Assembly (NCBI GenBank): GCA_008974855.1
Contig: BFAR01000075.1
Span: forward strand, 1-5,599
Length of the DNA stretch: 5,599 nucleotides
Origin: an archaeon MnTg01
Lineage (GTDB): Archaea; Thermoproteota; Nitrososphaeria; Nitrososphaerales; Nitrosopumilaceae
Reading direction: 5' to 3'
Part shown: positions 1 to 5,515 of the stretch, piece by piece
Position numbering within the stretch: the stretch's first letter is position 1
Layout: each line of letters opens with the position of its first letter
Notes under the pieces: generated by a model
What the model was told of the DNA's origin: nothing
What the model saw: the letters and a program-made list of their open reading frames with translations, nothing else
The model's database searches: none
Translations under genes and position numbers: made by a program

Positions 1-1463
1 AAAATCAAAATTATAAAACTCAAAAACTTGTTGAAAAAATTTCAGATATTGAATTTGTTTTAACAGATAATGAAGGAGAAGCATACATTCTAGAATCAAA
101 CATGATTAAAAGATACAGACCAATCTATAACATAGAGCTCAAAGATCAACAGCGTTACACATATCTTCGTTTAACTGATGAAAAGTATCCAAGACTTGTA
201 GTAGCTAGAAGAATGAGAACTGGAAAGTTTTTAGGAAAAGGTAAAGTGTTTGGCCCATTTACTTCTGGTAGCTCAAAGCTTCTAACAATTGGAACTTTGC
301 GTAAAGCTTTCAAGATTAGAATTTGTAAAACATTACCAAAAAAAGCTTGTCTTGAATATCATCTGGAAAATTGTGAGGCCCCTTGTGAATTCAAAGATGC
401 CCAAAAAAAATACCCAAAACACATTTCTGATTTAGAATTAATTTTAAAAGGCAAAAAACAAATGAGTGAATTTGCACAAAAATTAAAAAATGATATGAAA
501 CAAGCATCTGAATCACTTGATTACGAACGAGCCAAAGAAATTAGAGACACATTACAAAGACTTGGAAGCCTGCAAACCAAACAAAAAATGGAATATGTGG
601 AAAATGCACCAGACGAAGATTATTTTGGAATAAAAATTGAAGAACATACTGCACTTGTAATGTCACTTCGCCAAACTCATGGGGTTATTCGAGATAGAAA
701 CAGATTTTCGTTTGATCTTATTGCTGACAATACATTTGGTAATTTTCTTTATCAGTATTATACAACCAATCCAATCCCAAAAAATATTGTTGTAAGTGAA
801 CTACCTGAGAACACGCAATTTTTAGAACATTTACTCTCAAAAAAGGCAGGATTTGAAGTAAAAATTCTCTTTCCAAAACGAGGAAAACGAAAAGAAATGA
901 TTGAGTTGGTTTTAAAAAATATCAATCTAATACAGTCTATAGGAATGGACCCAGGGATTTTTGAGCTTCAAGAGAGATTAGAATTACCAAACCCGCCAAA
1001 AATCATAGAGTGCTTTGACATATCAAATCATGGTTCGCAATATGCGGTAGGTTCAATGTCTAGATTTGTAGATGGGCAGCCCGATAAATCTGGCTATAGA
1101 AAATTCAAAATAAAAACAGTTTCAGGAAGAGATGATTATTCAATGATTGCTGAAATTGTTAAGAGACGGTATTTCAGATTATCAGAGAATAATTCAGAGA
1201 TCCCTAATCTTGTGCTAATTGATGGAGGTAAGGGACAGCTAAAAGCTGCAGAGCGCTCTTTACAAAGTGTTAGAATCAAGGTTCCTTGTGCGTCACTTGC
1301 AAAACAAAATGAAGAAGTATTCATTCCCAAAAGAAAAAAATCAATAATTATTCCACGCAATAGTCCAGCACTAAAAATTTTACAACATGCTAGAGATGAG
1401 GCACATCGATTTGGCGTTGCGTATAATCGTAATCTTCGTAAACTAAAACTGCTTGAAAATTAA
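1..1463 (+). CDS. uvrC: UvrABC excinuclease subunit C, 5'-partial, lacks HhH domain
   Basis: This is the nuclease subunit of bacterial-type nucleotide excision repair; with UvrA and UvrB it cuts DNA on both sides of a lesion. The frame is open from base 3, so the ATG at 102 is internal. The codons before it read as the end of the GIY-YIG domain (TDNEGEAYILESNMIK, then YRPIYNIELKD). Numbering from that ATG, there is a four-Cys cluster C75-x7-C83-x7-C91-x3-C95 at the site that holds an iron-sulfur cluster in E. coli UvrC. A UVR (UvrB-binding) motif follows at about 118-155 (LDYERAKEIRDTL). The RNase H-like nuclease domain carries D306 (DISN), D344/D345 (GRDDY), D374 (DGGKGQ) and H435 (DEAHRF). 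The protein ends about 18 residues after that His, so the usual C-terminal helix-hairpin-helix pair is absent. Roughly 50 N-terminal residues probably lie outside the window. Archaeal uvrABC is generally regarded as acquired from bacteria. The family call is secure. Confidence 0.97.
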   Translation, partial: NQNYKTQKLVEKISDIEFVLTDNEGEAYILESNMIKRYRPIYNIELKDQQRYTYLRLTDEKYPRLVVARRMRTGKFLGKGKVFGPFTSGSSKLLTIGTLRKAFKIRICKTLPKKACLEYHLENCEAPCEFKDAQKKYPKHISDLELILKGKKQMSEFAQKLKNDMKQASESLDYERAKEIRDTLQRLGSLQTKQKMEYVENAPDEDYFGIKIEEHTALVMSLRQTHGVIRDRNRFSFDLIADNTFGNFLYQYYTTNPIPKNIVVSELPENTQFLEHLLSKKAGFEVKILFPKRGKRKEMIELVLKNINLIQSIGMDPGIFELQERLELPNPPKIIECFDISNHGSQYAVGSMSRFVDGQPDKSGYRKFKIKTVSGRDDYSMIAEIVKRRYFRLSENNSEIPNLVLIDGGKGQLKAAERSLQSVRIKVPCASLAKQNEEVFIPKRKKSIIIPRNSPALKILQHARDEAHRFGVAYNRNLRKLKLLEN

Positions 1464-1508
1464 GCGATCAATAATCAGTATATTTACTTTTTGGATCTGA
1501 AATATATG

Positions 1509-1515
1509 ATTTAAT
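1509..1515 (+). promoter_or_regulatory. TATA-like box for the zinc-ribbon microprotein gene
   Basis: ATTTAAT is centred about 25 nt upstream of the ATG at 1537. This is the spacing expected of an archaeal TATA box driving a leaderless transcript. A second AT-rich candidate, AAATATATGA at 1500-1509, sits just upstream. The assignment rests on position and composition only. Confidence 0.4.
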
Positions 1516-1536
1516 GCAGTATATTACTAGAGAATA

Positions 1537-1635
1537 ATGAGATCGCTAAGAGAATGTATTCATTGTGGAAAAGAATTTGAGAATATGCGAAGTGATTTTT
1601 GCTCTAATGATTGTGCAATAGAGTCATCTAGCTAG
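1537..1635 (+). CDS. 32-aa zinc-ribbon microprotein
   Basis: The ATG opens a 32-codon frame ending in TAG at 1633-1635; an in-frame TAG at 1528-1530 makes this the only ATG start available. The product carries C7-x2-C10 (CIHCGKEF) and C22-x3-C26 (FCSNDC), with x11 between the pairs. This is the classic CxxCGK...FCSxxC single zinc ribbon, similar in layout to small archaeal Zn-ribbon families such as DUF2116. A basic N-terminus and a Ser-rich tail complete it. It lies 73 nt after uvrC, has a TATA-like box about 25 nt ahead of the ATG, and converges on the TPR gene. Zinc binding is inferred from the Cys pattern. A role in binding nucleic acid or a protein partner is possible but not shown. Chance occurrence of such an ordered motif in so short a frame seems unlikely. 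Confidence 0.72.
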   Translation: MRSLRECIHCGKEFENMRSDFCSNDCAIESSS

Positions 1636-1661
1636 TTAATGAAACGTCGCGTAGACATTAT

Positions 1662-2066
1662 CTAATTATCACTATTTTTAGGAATTATAGCAAGTAATTC
1701 AGAAACACCTTTGTTTTTAGGATCGATTTCTTTAATTTTTTCACAACTAATAAGAGATTTTTTGTATTGACCTAGTTTATAGTGAGAATTTGCTTTCAAG
1801 AGTAATGTTTCAGGATCAAATTCACTAATTTCTAAAACTTTATCAAAAAATGAGATTGCCTTTGAAAATTTTCCCTTCATATAATGAAGGCCTCCTAAAA
1901 CAAATAACACATCTAGATCATGAGGATTCTTTTCTAAAATTTCTGAACCTACTTTTAGTACTTTATCATATTTTTTGTCTTTGACTAATTTTTTTAATTC
2001 AGATTTTTTAGATCGTAAATACTTAGTTTTTTCATTTTTAATACCTTTTCCAAACAAACCAACCAA
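1662..2066 (-). CDS. Small tetratricopeptide-repeat (TPR) protein
   Basis: This is a soluble 134-residue protein made almost entirely of TPR-like helical pairs, at about 19-50, 51-84 and 85-118. Each carries the usual small/aromatic pattern: KKYDKVLKVGSEILEKNP, then GKFSKAISFFDKVLEI, then GQYKKSLISCEKIKEIDP. The N-terminus (VGLFGKG followed by a Lys-rich stretch) precedes the first repeat. TPR arrays act as protein-binding scaffolds; the partner cannot be read from the sequence. There is no signal peptide or membrane segment. The start is TTG at 2066, since an in-frame stop lies four codons upstream and no ATG precedes the repeats; a second TTG three codons in is also possible. The gene is convergent with the zinc microprotein and divergent from the TrmB-family gene. 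The coding call is firm and the exact start less so. Confidence 0.85.
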   Translation of the reverse strand: MVGLFGKGIKNEKTKYLRSKKSELKKLVKDKKYDKVLKVGSEILEKNPHDLDVLFVLGGLHYMKGKFSKAISFFDKVLEISEFDPETLLLKANSHYKLGQYKKSLISCEKIKEIDPKNKGVSELLAIIPKNSDN

Positions 2067-2089
2067 GTTGATCGTTCAATAGTTCTATG

Positions 2090-2098
2090 TTAGTTAAG
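2090..2098 (-). promoter_or_regulatory. Weak TATA-like box upstream of the TPR gene
   Basis: On the minus strand TCTTAACTA is centred about 28 nt ahead of the TTG start at 2066, in the position for a leaderless archaeal transcript. The match is weak and is supported only by spacing. Confidence 0.2.
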
Positions 2099-2255
2099 AT
2101 TTTTTTGGGAATGTTTTGATCGCACTGATAAGTTATACGAAAGTCCTTTAATACAAAACGTAAATTCAACAATTACGCAAGCCAAAACTCAAACCAAATC
2201 AAATGTTGAAACTAATGACACCATTCCAGTCAAACTAACTTGGCAAGAACATAAA
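2094..2255 (+). other. Open, start-less 5' extension of the TrmB-family frame
   Basis: The frame of the regulator stays open for 54 codons before its first ATG, back to a TAG at 2091-2093, but it contains no ATG, GTG or TTG. The translation is protein-like and hydrophilic (for example DRTDKLYESPLIQNV and IPVKLTWQEHKMYVN). ATG codons at 2087 and 2111 lie in the neighbouring frame and run into TGA at 2117-2119. Losing one T from the T7 run (2100-2106) or the T4 run (2114-2117) would join the 2087 start to the extension, and the T4 change would also rescue ATG 2111, giving MFDRTDKLYESP. Either the gene has a frameshift (real or a sequencing error), or this is a T-poor leader with no coding role. 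Confidence 0.4.
2146..2153 (+). promoter_or_regulatory. Possible TATA box for the TrmB-DUF6659 operon
   Basis: CTTTAATA matches the first eight bases of the minus-strand box ahead of the DUF3179 gene. If used, transcription would begin near 2176, leaving a leader of about 80 nt before the ATG at 2256. This competes with the reading of the same stretch as coding sequence. Confidence 0.25.
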
Positions 2256-3125
2256 ATGTATGTCAATCAAATGCAGTTAGAACATGAAGAGAAAAAAGAG
2301 TTAACTTCATCTCGAAATATTGATTCTCTTAGTTTACAACTCTCTTCAATATTAGGTCTTGAAGAGATGGAAGCTCATGTTTACATCAACCTATTACGTA
2401 TAGGTCCAATTTCAGCTAGTGCCCTTGCAAAAGAAATTGATGTTGAACGAACTAAAACTTATCGAACTATCGAAAAATTACTAAATCAAAATATTGTCTC
2501 TACAACTTTTTCTAAACCAAAACTTTGTGTTGCGACAAAACCTGAAGAAGTATTAAAGATGATTTTACAAAGAAAAGAAGACGAATTACATCTTTTAAAA
2601 CAATCAAAAGAAGAAGTCATTAACAAAATCAAAGAAACAATTCCAACTAATCAGGGAGTAAACATACCTACATTTCATATTGTTCAAGGAAGATCAAACA
2701 TATACTCAAACATTGGAAAACTTATAGAAAATTCAACTGATGACGTGTACATTGTAACTTCACTTAAAGATATTTCAAGAATGTACCATACTAGTATTCC
2801 TGAAAAAATTAAGATTTGTGAAAAAAATGGTGGACGAGTGCTATTGCTTACAGAAATTAATGATGAAAACCTAATTCCATTTGTAAAGCGTTTTGGAGCA
2901 ACTGAGACAAGAATAGGAAAGGTTCCCACAAAGGGAAGAATGATTGTTGAGAAGAATAAACAGATGATAATGTCAGATGAGATTACAAAAGAAAATGAAA
3001 GTTCTAGTATAGAATCAGACTATGCCTTTTCGACAAATTCTGTCGAGATGGTAAATAACATCAACACCTTATGTGGATTTTTATGGAAAAATTCAAAGTC
3101 ATTAACTATGAGTAAAAAGAAGTGA
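2256..3125 (+). CDS. TrmB-family winged-helix transcriptional regulator
   Basis: This is a 289-residue archaeal transcription factor. Residues about 25-95 form a TrmB-type winged helix: a helix-rich start (LSSILGLEEMEAHVYINLL), a helix-turn-helix with GPISASALAKEIDVERTKTYRTIEKLL as recognition region, and a wing ending near KLCVATKPEEVL. A charged coiled-coil-like helix follows (about 97-128). The C-terminal part (about 139-240; FHIVQGRSNIYSNIGKLI, DDVYIVTSL, GGRVLLLTE) resembles the effector region of TrmB-like proteins. The tail ends in a Lys-rich stretch. Many TrmB proteins sense sugars, but thaumarchaeal members are numerous and mostly of unknown ligand, so none is proposed. The DUF6659-like gene follows four bases after the TGA, implying co-transcription. 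ATG 2256 is the first in-frame start, but the frame continues upstream and the true N-terminus may be longer. Confidence 0.88.
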   Translation: MYVNQMQLEHEEKKELTSSRNIDSLSLQLSSILGLEEMEAHVYINLLRIGPISASALAKEIDVERTKTYRTIEKLLNQNIVSTTFSKPKLCVATKPEEVLKMILQRKEDELHLLKQSKEEVINKIKETIPTNQGVNIPTFHIVQGRSNIYSNIGKLIENSTDDVYIVTSLKDISRMYHTSIPEKIKICEKNGGRVLLLTEINDENLIPFVKRFGATETRIGKVPTKGRMIVEKNKQMIMSDEITKENESSSIESDYAFSTNSVEMVNNINTLCGFLWKNSKSLTMSKKK

Positions 3126-3129
3126 AAAA

Positions 3130-3540
3130 ATGGATTCTAAATTTGGTTTTAAGAATAGTTCAGAAACAACCAGCCTAGAATGTAATGAAATTCTCTCTCT
3201 AGATAATTCAATAAGATTTGTTGCAATGTGTTCAAAAGAAGGCAAGATGTTGAATGTAAAGTATCGTGAAGACATAACACCGCTACTGAATGATAAGGAG
3301 TTATTGTATTCAATCATAAAATCCGTTGAAAGAATTAATGTTCGAAAAGAATCTGAAGAAAAATTAGGACCTGCAATTTATTCTGTTACAGCATATGCAA
3401 ATGTAAAAAGGGTTACAATTCCTGTAAATGGAGGAGGAGTATTTTTTGTCTCCTTTGAAGGAAATGGTAATGAATTTACAATTTTAAAAAAAATCCTAGG
3501 CCAGATTAATCAGCCAAAAAGTAATCAGATTTATTCATAA
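3130..3540 (+). CDS. DUF6659-like small protein, operon partner of the TrmB regulator
   Basis: This is a 136-residue soluble protein with no signal peptide or membrane segment. From memory it resembles the thaumarchaeal DUF6659 family. The recognisable features are CNEILSLDNSIRFVAM at about 18-33 (a Cys then a Leu-Asp and Ile-Arg-Phe segment), a KEGKML turn, EDITPLLNDKELLYSII at about 47-63, ESEEKLGPAIYSVTAYANVKRVTIPV at about 74-99 (given here as a landmark only), and a final beta-rich stretch and helix (VFFVSFEGN, FTILKKILGQI). The alternating strand/helix pattern could suit a small ligand- or partner-binding fold, but function is unknown. The ATG lies four bases after the stop of the TrmB-family gene, so translation is probably linked. 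Co-expression with a regulator suggests a sensor, modulator or target role, which is inference. Confidence 0.85.
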   Translation: MDSKFGFKNSSETTSLECNEILSLDNSIRFVAMCSKEGKMLNVKYREDITPLLNDKELLYSIIKSVERINVRKESEEKLGPAIYSVTAYANVKRVTIPVNGGGVFFVSFEGNGNEFTILKKILGQINQPKSNQIYS

Positions 3541-3547
3541 AAAACAA

Positions 3548-3589
3548 CCAAGAACTACGGCAGATGTCGAATCTGTCCGAGTTCCTTGG
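3548..3589. repeat. Long imperfect inverted repeat (stem-loop) just after the DUF6659-like gene
   Basis: The arms 3548-3565 and 3571-3589 pair as CCAAG/CTTGG, AACT/AGTT, CGG/CCG and CAGAT/ATCTG, closing a five-base loop GTCGA. Only three single-base bulges interrupt the 17 pairs (C3584, A3557, T3576). The stem starts eight bases after the TAA of the upstream gene. It is more GC-rich than its surroundings and is not followed directly by a T run, so it does not look like a simple terminator. It could protect the 3' end of the mRNA, be a processing site, or be part of a small RNA. Confidence 0.7.
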
Positions 3590-3678
3590 CAGAATGAATT
3601 CCAAAGTAAATATTTGTCTAGTTCTAATAGACAATTGTATGTTCAATTGATACATCCTGAAAATTATTAGAAATTGTA

Positions 3679-3714
3679 TTTTTTAAGAATAGGGTAAAAA
3701 AAGAACCCTATTCT
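3679..3714. terminator. Possible bidirectional terminator: T6 run plus perfect 10-bp stem-loop
   Basis: AGAATAGGGT (3686-3695) and ACCCTATTCT (3705-3714) are exact inverted copies around a nine-base loop, AAAAAAAGA. A T6 run at 3679-3684 precedes it on the plus strand, and the loop gives a T7 run on the minus strand. Archaeal termination depends mainly on U-rich tracts, so the T runs could end the TrmB operon (plus) and the DUF3179 operon (minus). The placement between convergent operons fits; the orientation of the stem relative to the T6 run is unlike the bacterial pattern. Confidence 0.4.
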
Positions 3715-3773
3715 CTTGACTTATCCTAAAAGAACATCGGATATGTCTGCTATGAAACGTGTGGATTAGTTCC

Positions 3774-3804
3774 GACTTATTTAAGCGAAAATTTGTCTTA
3801 AGTC
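3774..3804 (+). promoter_or_regulatory. TATA-like box inside a GACTTA/TAAGTC dyad
   Basis: TTATTTAAG at 3777-3785 is centred about 25 nt before the ATG at 3806, the spacing of a leaderless archaeal promoter. The same stretch is spanned by an inverted repeat: GACTTA at 3774-3779 and TAAGTC at 3799-3804, one arm overlapping the TATA box and the other ending one base before the start codon. A repressor bound there would block initiation. Based on pattern only. Confidence 0.35.
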
Positions 3805-3805
3805 C

Positions 3806-3862
3806 ATGTTTGTTCATAATGATCAGACGCAAGATGCAGAAGAGTCAATAGAATTAGATTAA
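3806..3862 (+). CDS. Possible 18-codon leaderless microprotein
   Basis: An ATG 25 nt after a TATA-like box opens an 18-codon frame (MFVHNDQTQDAEESIELD) that ends in TAA at 3860-3862. The product would be very acidic, with no Cys or hydrophobic segment. The last three codons overlap the end of the convergent minus-strand membrane protein gene. The case rests on promoter spacing; an ORF this short can easily arise by chance, and the transcript might instead be a non-coding RNA. Confidence 0.25.
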   Translation: MFVHNDQTQDAEESIELD

Positions 3863-4393
3863 TTTTCTTGATTTCATTTCTCGTTTTAATTTAATTGCAG
3901 TTAGGGCGTTAAAACCAAAAATTATTGCAAGACCTAGATATGCCAAAGGTTGGCTATATTCAATTAATACGGCAGATACACCCGTACCAAAAACACTTGG
4001 GAGTAGGGATAATACGTAAAGCCACCATCCACAACAACCTAAAGGGACAAGCGAAAAAAATGAGAAAAAAGATGTGGCGGCGGCACTTCCAGTATTGCCT
4101 CCAAGGGTTTTCTTCTTAACAGATAGTTTACATCCAAGTAACTTACTTTTTTCACTCAGATAAATTTGAACGCCAATTCCAATTCCCATTCCAATTATTA
4201 TAATTGAATTTAGTTGGAATGCAGCACTAATGGAGTCTAAGGGGCCTAAAGCAGGAGTAGTAAGCACAACTACTGTAAGATATATCACCATAGTTAAAAT
4301 TCCAACAAAAATTGCTTTTTTTATTGGAGGAATTAAAGCCCAAGTTTTTAGTGCTTTACTATTTTCAAGCCTAGACTTTATTGGAATATTCAA
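3854..4393 (-). CDS. Small multi-pass membrane protein with Gly-Cys-Cys-Gly motif
   Basis: This 179-residue integral membrane protein has about four hydrophobic helices, at 26-46, 59-80, 104-133 and 149-168. Short basic segments lie at the N-terminus, between helices 2 and 3 (KSKLLGCKLSVKKK) and at the C-terminus (KLKREMKSRK). The third helix carries PLGCCGWW, with C120 and C121 adjacent; C88 lies in the basic loop. Adjacent membrane cysteines could form a disulfide or bind metal, but this is inference and no named family was recognised. The start is TTG at 4393, overlapping the TGA of the DUF3179 gene as TTGA, which implies translational coupling; the next ATG lies within the first helix and would remove the basic N-terminus. 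The coupling to a protein with a YCPLC motif suggests the two act together at the membrane. Its 3' end overlaps a possible plus-strand microORF. Confidence 0.85.
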   Translation of the reverse strand: MNIPIKSRLENSKALKTWALIPPIKKAIFVGILTMVIYLTVVVLTTPALGPLDSISAAFQLNSIIIIGMGIGIGVQIYLSEKSKLLGCKLSVKKKTLGGNTGSAAATSFFSFFSLVPLGCCGWWLYVLSLLPSVFGTGVSAVLIEYSQPLAYLGLAIIFGFNALTAIKLKREMKSRKLI

Positions 4394-5493
4394 GATTTTT
4401 TAAAGACCTCAGTATCAGGATGAAATGCAATCCACTCAAACCAGAATCCAGGATTGAACGGTAAACGATTAAGTTCTAAACCTTCTAGTTCACCAGAGAT
4501 AGCAATACCGTCATAGTTCCACACAGTATTAGTCTGTAAATCAATTATTTTATTATCTGAAAAATCAAATTCTAAAACTTGACCGTCTACGGTTCTATCA
4601 AAGGCTCTAGCGTTTCCAGTATACATTGAGAGTAAGACAATAGTGGTTTCATTGATTTTATCATTTACAATTTTTTCAGATTCAATGTCACTTTGTTTGT
4701 ATGCTTTGTAAGTTTCTCCTTCACGGAATCCTAAAATTATTTCCTTAGGATGCATTCGATCATCCTTATGATCTACAGGGAAAAATATTCTTGGGTTGGT
4801 ATAGTAATCACCATACGGATCTACTCCATATGCTCGAGTATGGCCAGTATCAGTAGTTAGTACTAGGGTTTCAGGATGTAGAGAAATCCAATCACCCCAT
4901 GAGATTACATCAAAGGGAATGATTTTTAGATCTTGGCCAGTAAGTTCTCCGGTAATTGCCATACCTAATGCCTGGCTCCAATAGGAATCAGTTAATCTAT
5001 CATACATGACAAGATTACTGTTGTATAGCTTTCCAGATGTTCCAAATTCAGATTCTTTGCCATTTAATATTCTCTCAAATACTTGATTTGTAAAACAAAG
5101 AGGACAGTATGTTACTGCGACTGGGGTCCCGCCAACATTGTCATTAACAATTTCATGCCAAACTAGAATAGAAAGAGGGTAAGCCTTTGATTCGCCATTA
5201 ATCTCCAAACCAATTACAATATCTGAATTTGTCATAAAAGAAGAACCAGATAATGTTGCAAATTGTGGATCATCAATTGATGGGATGCCGTCTTTTGGAG
5301 GCCCGCCGCCTTTGATCTTATCTAATGGAACAATATGTTTTAGGCCATCAGTAACCATTATTTCATTTGAATCAATTCCTTGAGTAGTTTCAGATAATGG
5401 TAATGGTTCTGAGACTGGGGAAGGAAATAGAATAATCAGTGCTGCAAATATTCCTGCTCCAATACCTGTAGCAGTAATTATGTACTTTAGCAA
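4390..5493 (-). CDS. DUF3179 domain protein, membrane-anchored, YCPLC motif
   Basis: This 367-residue protein has a short N-terminal hydrophobic segment (about 5-23) that should act as a signal anchor or signal peptide, placing the rest outside the membrane. The DUF3179 domain runs from about 72: IDDPQF, GESKAYPLSIL (about 101-110), HEIVND (113-118), YCPLC (129-133), GTSGKLYNSNLVMYDR (about 151-166), SYWSQ, then GMAITGEL and WISLHPET. The two Cys of YCPLC form a C-x2-C pair. DUF3179 proteins are annotated by NCBI as (seleno)proteins, hinting at thiol chemistry; their reaction is unknown. The second half (about 250-367) repeats the plan in degenerate form (EGETYKAY, IVND, GIAISGEL, WIAFHPDT) without His113 or the Cys pair. 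The start is TTG at 5493: no ATG is available between it and the upstream in-frame TAA at 5506-5508, and a TATA-like box lies about 27 nt upstream. It is the first gene of a two-gene operon. Confidence 0.9.
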   Translation of the reverse strand: MLKYIITATGIGAGIFAALIILFPSPVSEPLPLSETTQGIDSNEIMVTDGLKHIVPLDKIKGGGPPKDGIPSIDDPQFATLSGSSFMTNSDIVIGLEINGESKAYPLSILVWHEIVNDNVGGTPVAVTYCPLCFTNQVFERILNGKESEFGTSGKLYNSNLVMYDRLTDSYWSQALGMAITGELTGQDLKIIPFDVISWGDWISLHPETLVLTTDTGHTRAYGVDPYGDYYTNPRIFFPVDHKDDRMHPKEIILGFREGETYKAYKQSDIESEKIVNDKINETTIVLLSMYTGNARAFDRTVDGQVLEFDFSDNKIIDLQTNTVWNYDGIAISGELEGLELNRLPFNPGFWFEWIAFHPDTEVFKKS

Positions 5494-5515
5494 ATCAATG
5501 TAAAATTATTTAGAA

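Larger units (their letters stand above)
3541..3853. other. Hairpin-rich intergenic stretch between convergent operons
   Basis: This 313-base gap holds no long ORF. It contains a long imperfect hairpin (3548-3589), a small 7-bp stem (TTGTCTA 3614-3620 with TAGACAA 3628-3634), a T6 run (3679-3684), a perfect 10-bp stem-loop (3686-3714), a TATA-like box with an overlapping dyad (3774-3804) and the 5' part of a possible 18-codon ORF. The density of inverted repeats is higher than in the other gaps of the window. It may be a structured 3' UTR, a small RNA locus, or both. No tRNA or known riboswitch was recognised. Confidence 0.5.

Noticed and set aside
1136..1360. Minus-strand ORF of 74 codons inside uvrC
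   Set aside because: It lies opposite the conserved nuclease motifs of uvrC and shows no recognisable protein features.
1464..2123. GCGATCAA at 1464-1471 and its inverse TTGATCGC at 2116-2123
   Set aside because: They are eight-base matches 650 bases apart on either side of unrelated genes, with no extension into longer arms, so not taken as element ends.
2684..2929. Minus-strand ORF of 81 codons
   Set aside because: It is antisense to the effector region of the TrmB-family gene, with composition set by that gene.
3102..3317. Minus-strand ORF of 71 codons
   Set aside because: It is antisense to the junction and start of the DUF6659-like gene, and no motif was seen.
3564..3650. Plus-strand ORF of 28 codons (begins MSNLSEFLGRM)
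   Set aside because: It starts inside the hairpin at 3548-3589, has no convincing promoter spacing, and shows no motif; chance is the simplest reading.
3541..3853. Search for tRNA, C/D-box RNA, riboswitch, CRISPR or IS ends in the gap
   Set aside because: No cloverleaf, no matched C and D boxes, no regular spacers and no transposase or target duplication were found.
3925..4119. Plus-strand ORF of 64 codons
   Set aside because: It lies opposite the membrane protein's transmembrane helices; the basic, featureless translation looks like a shadow.
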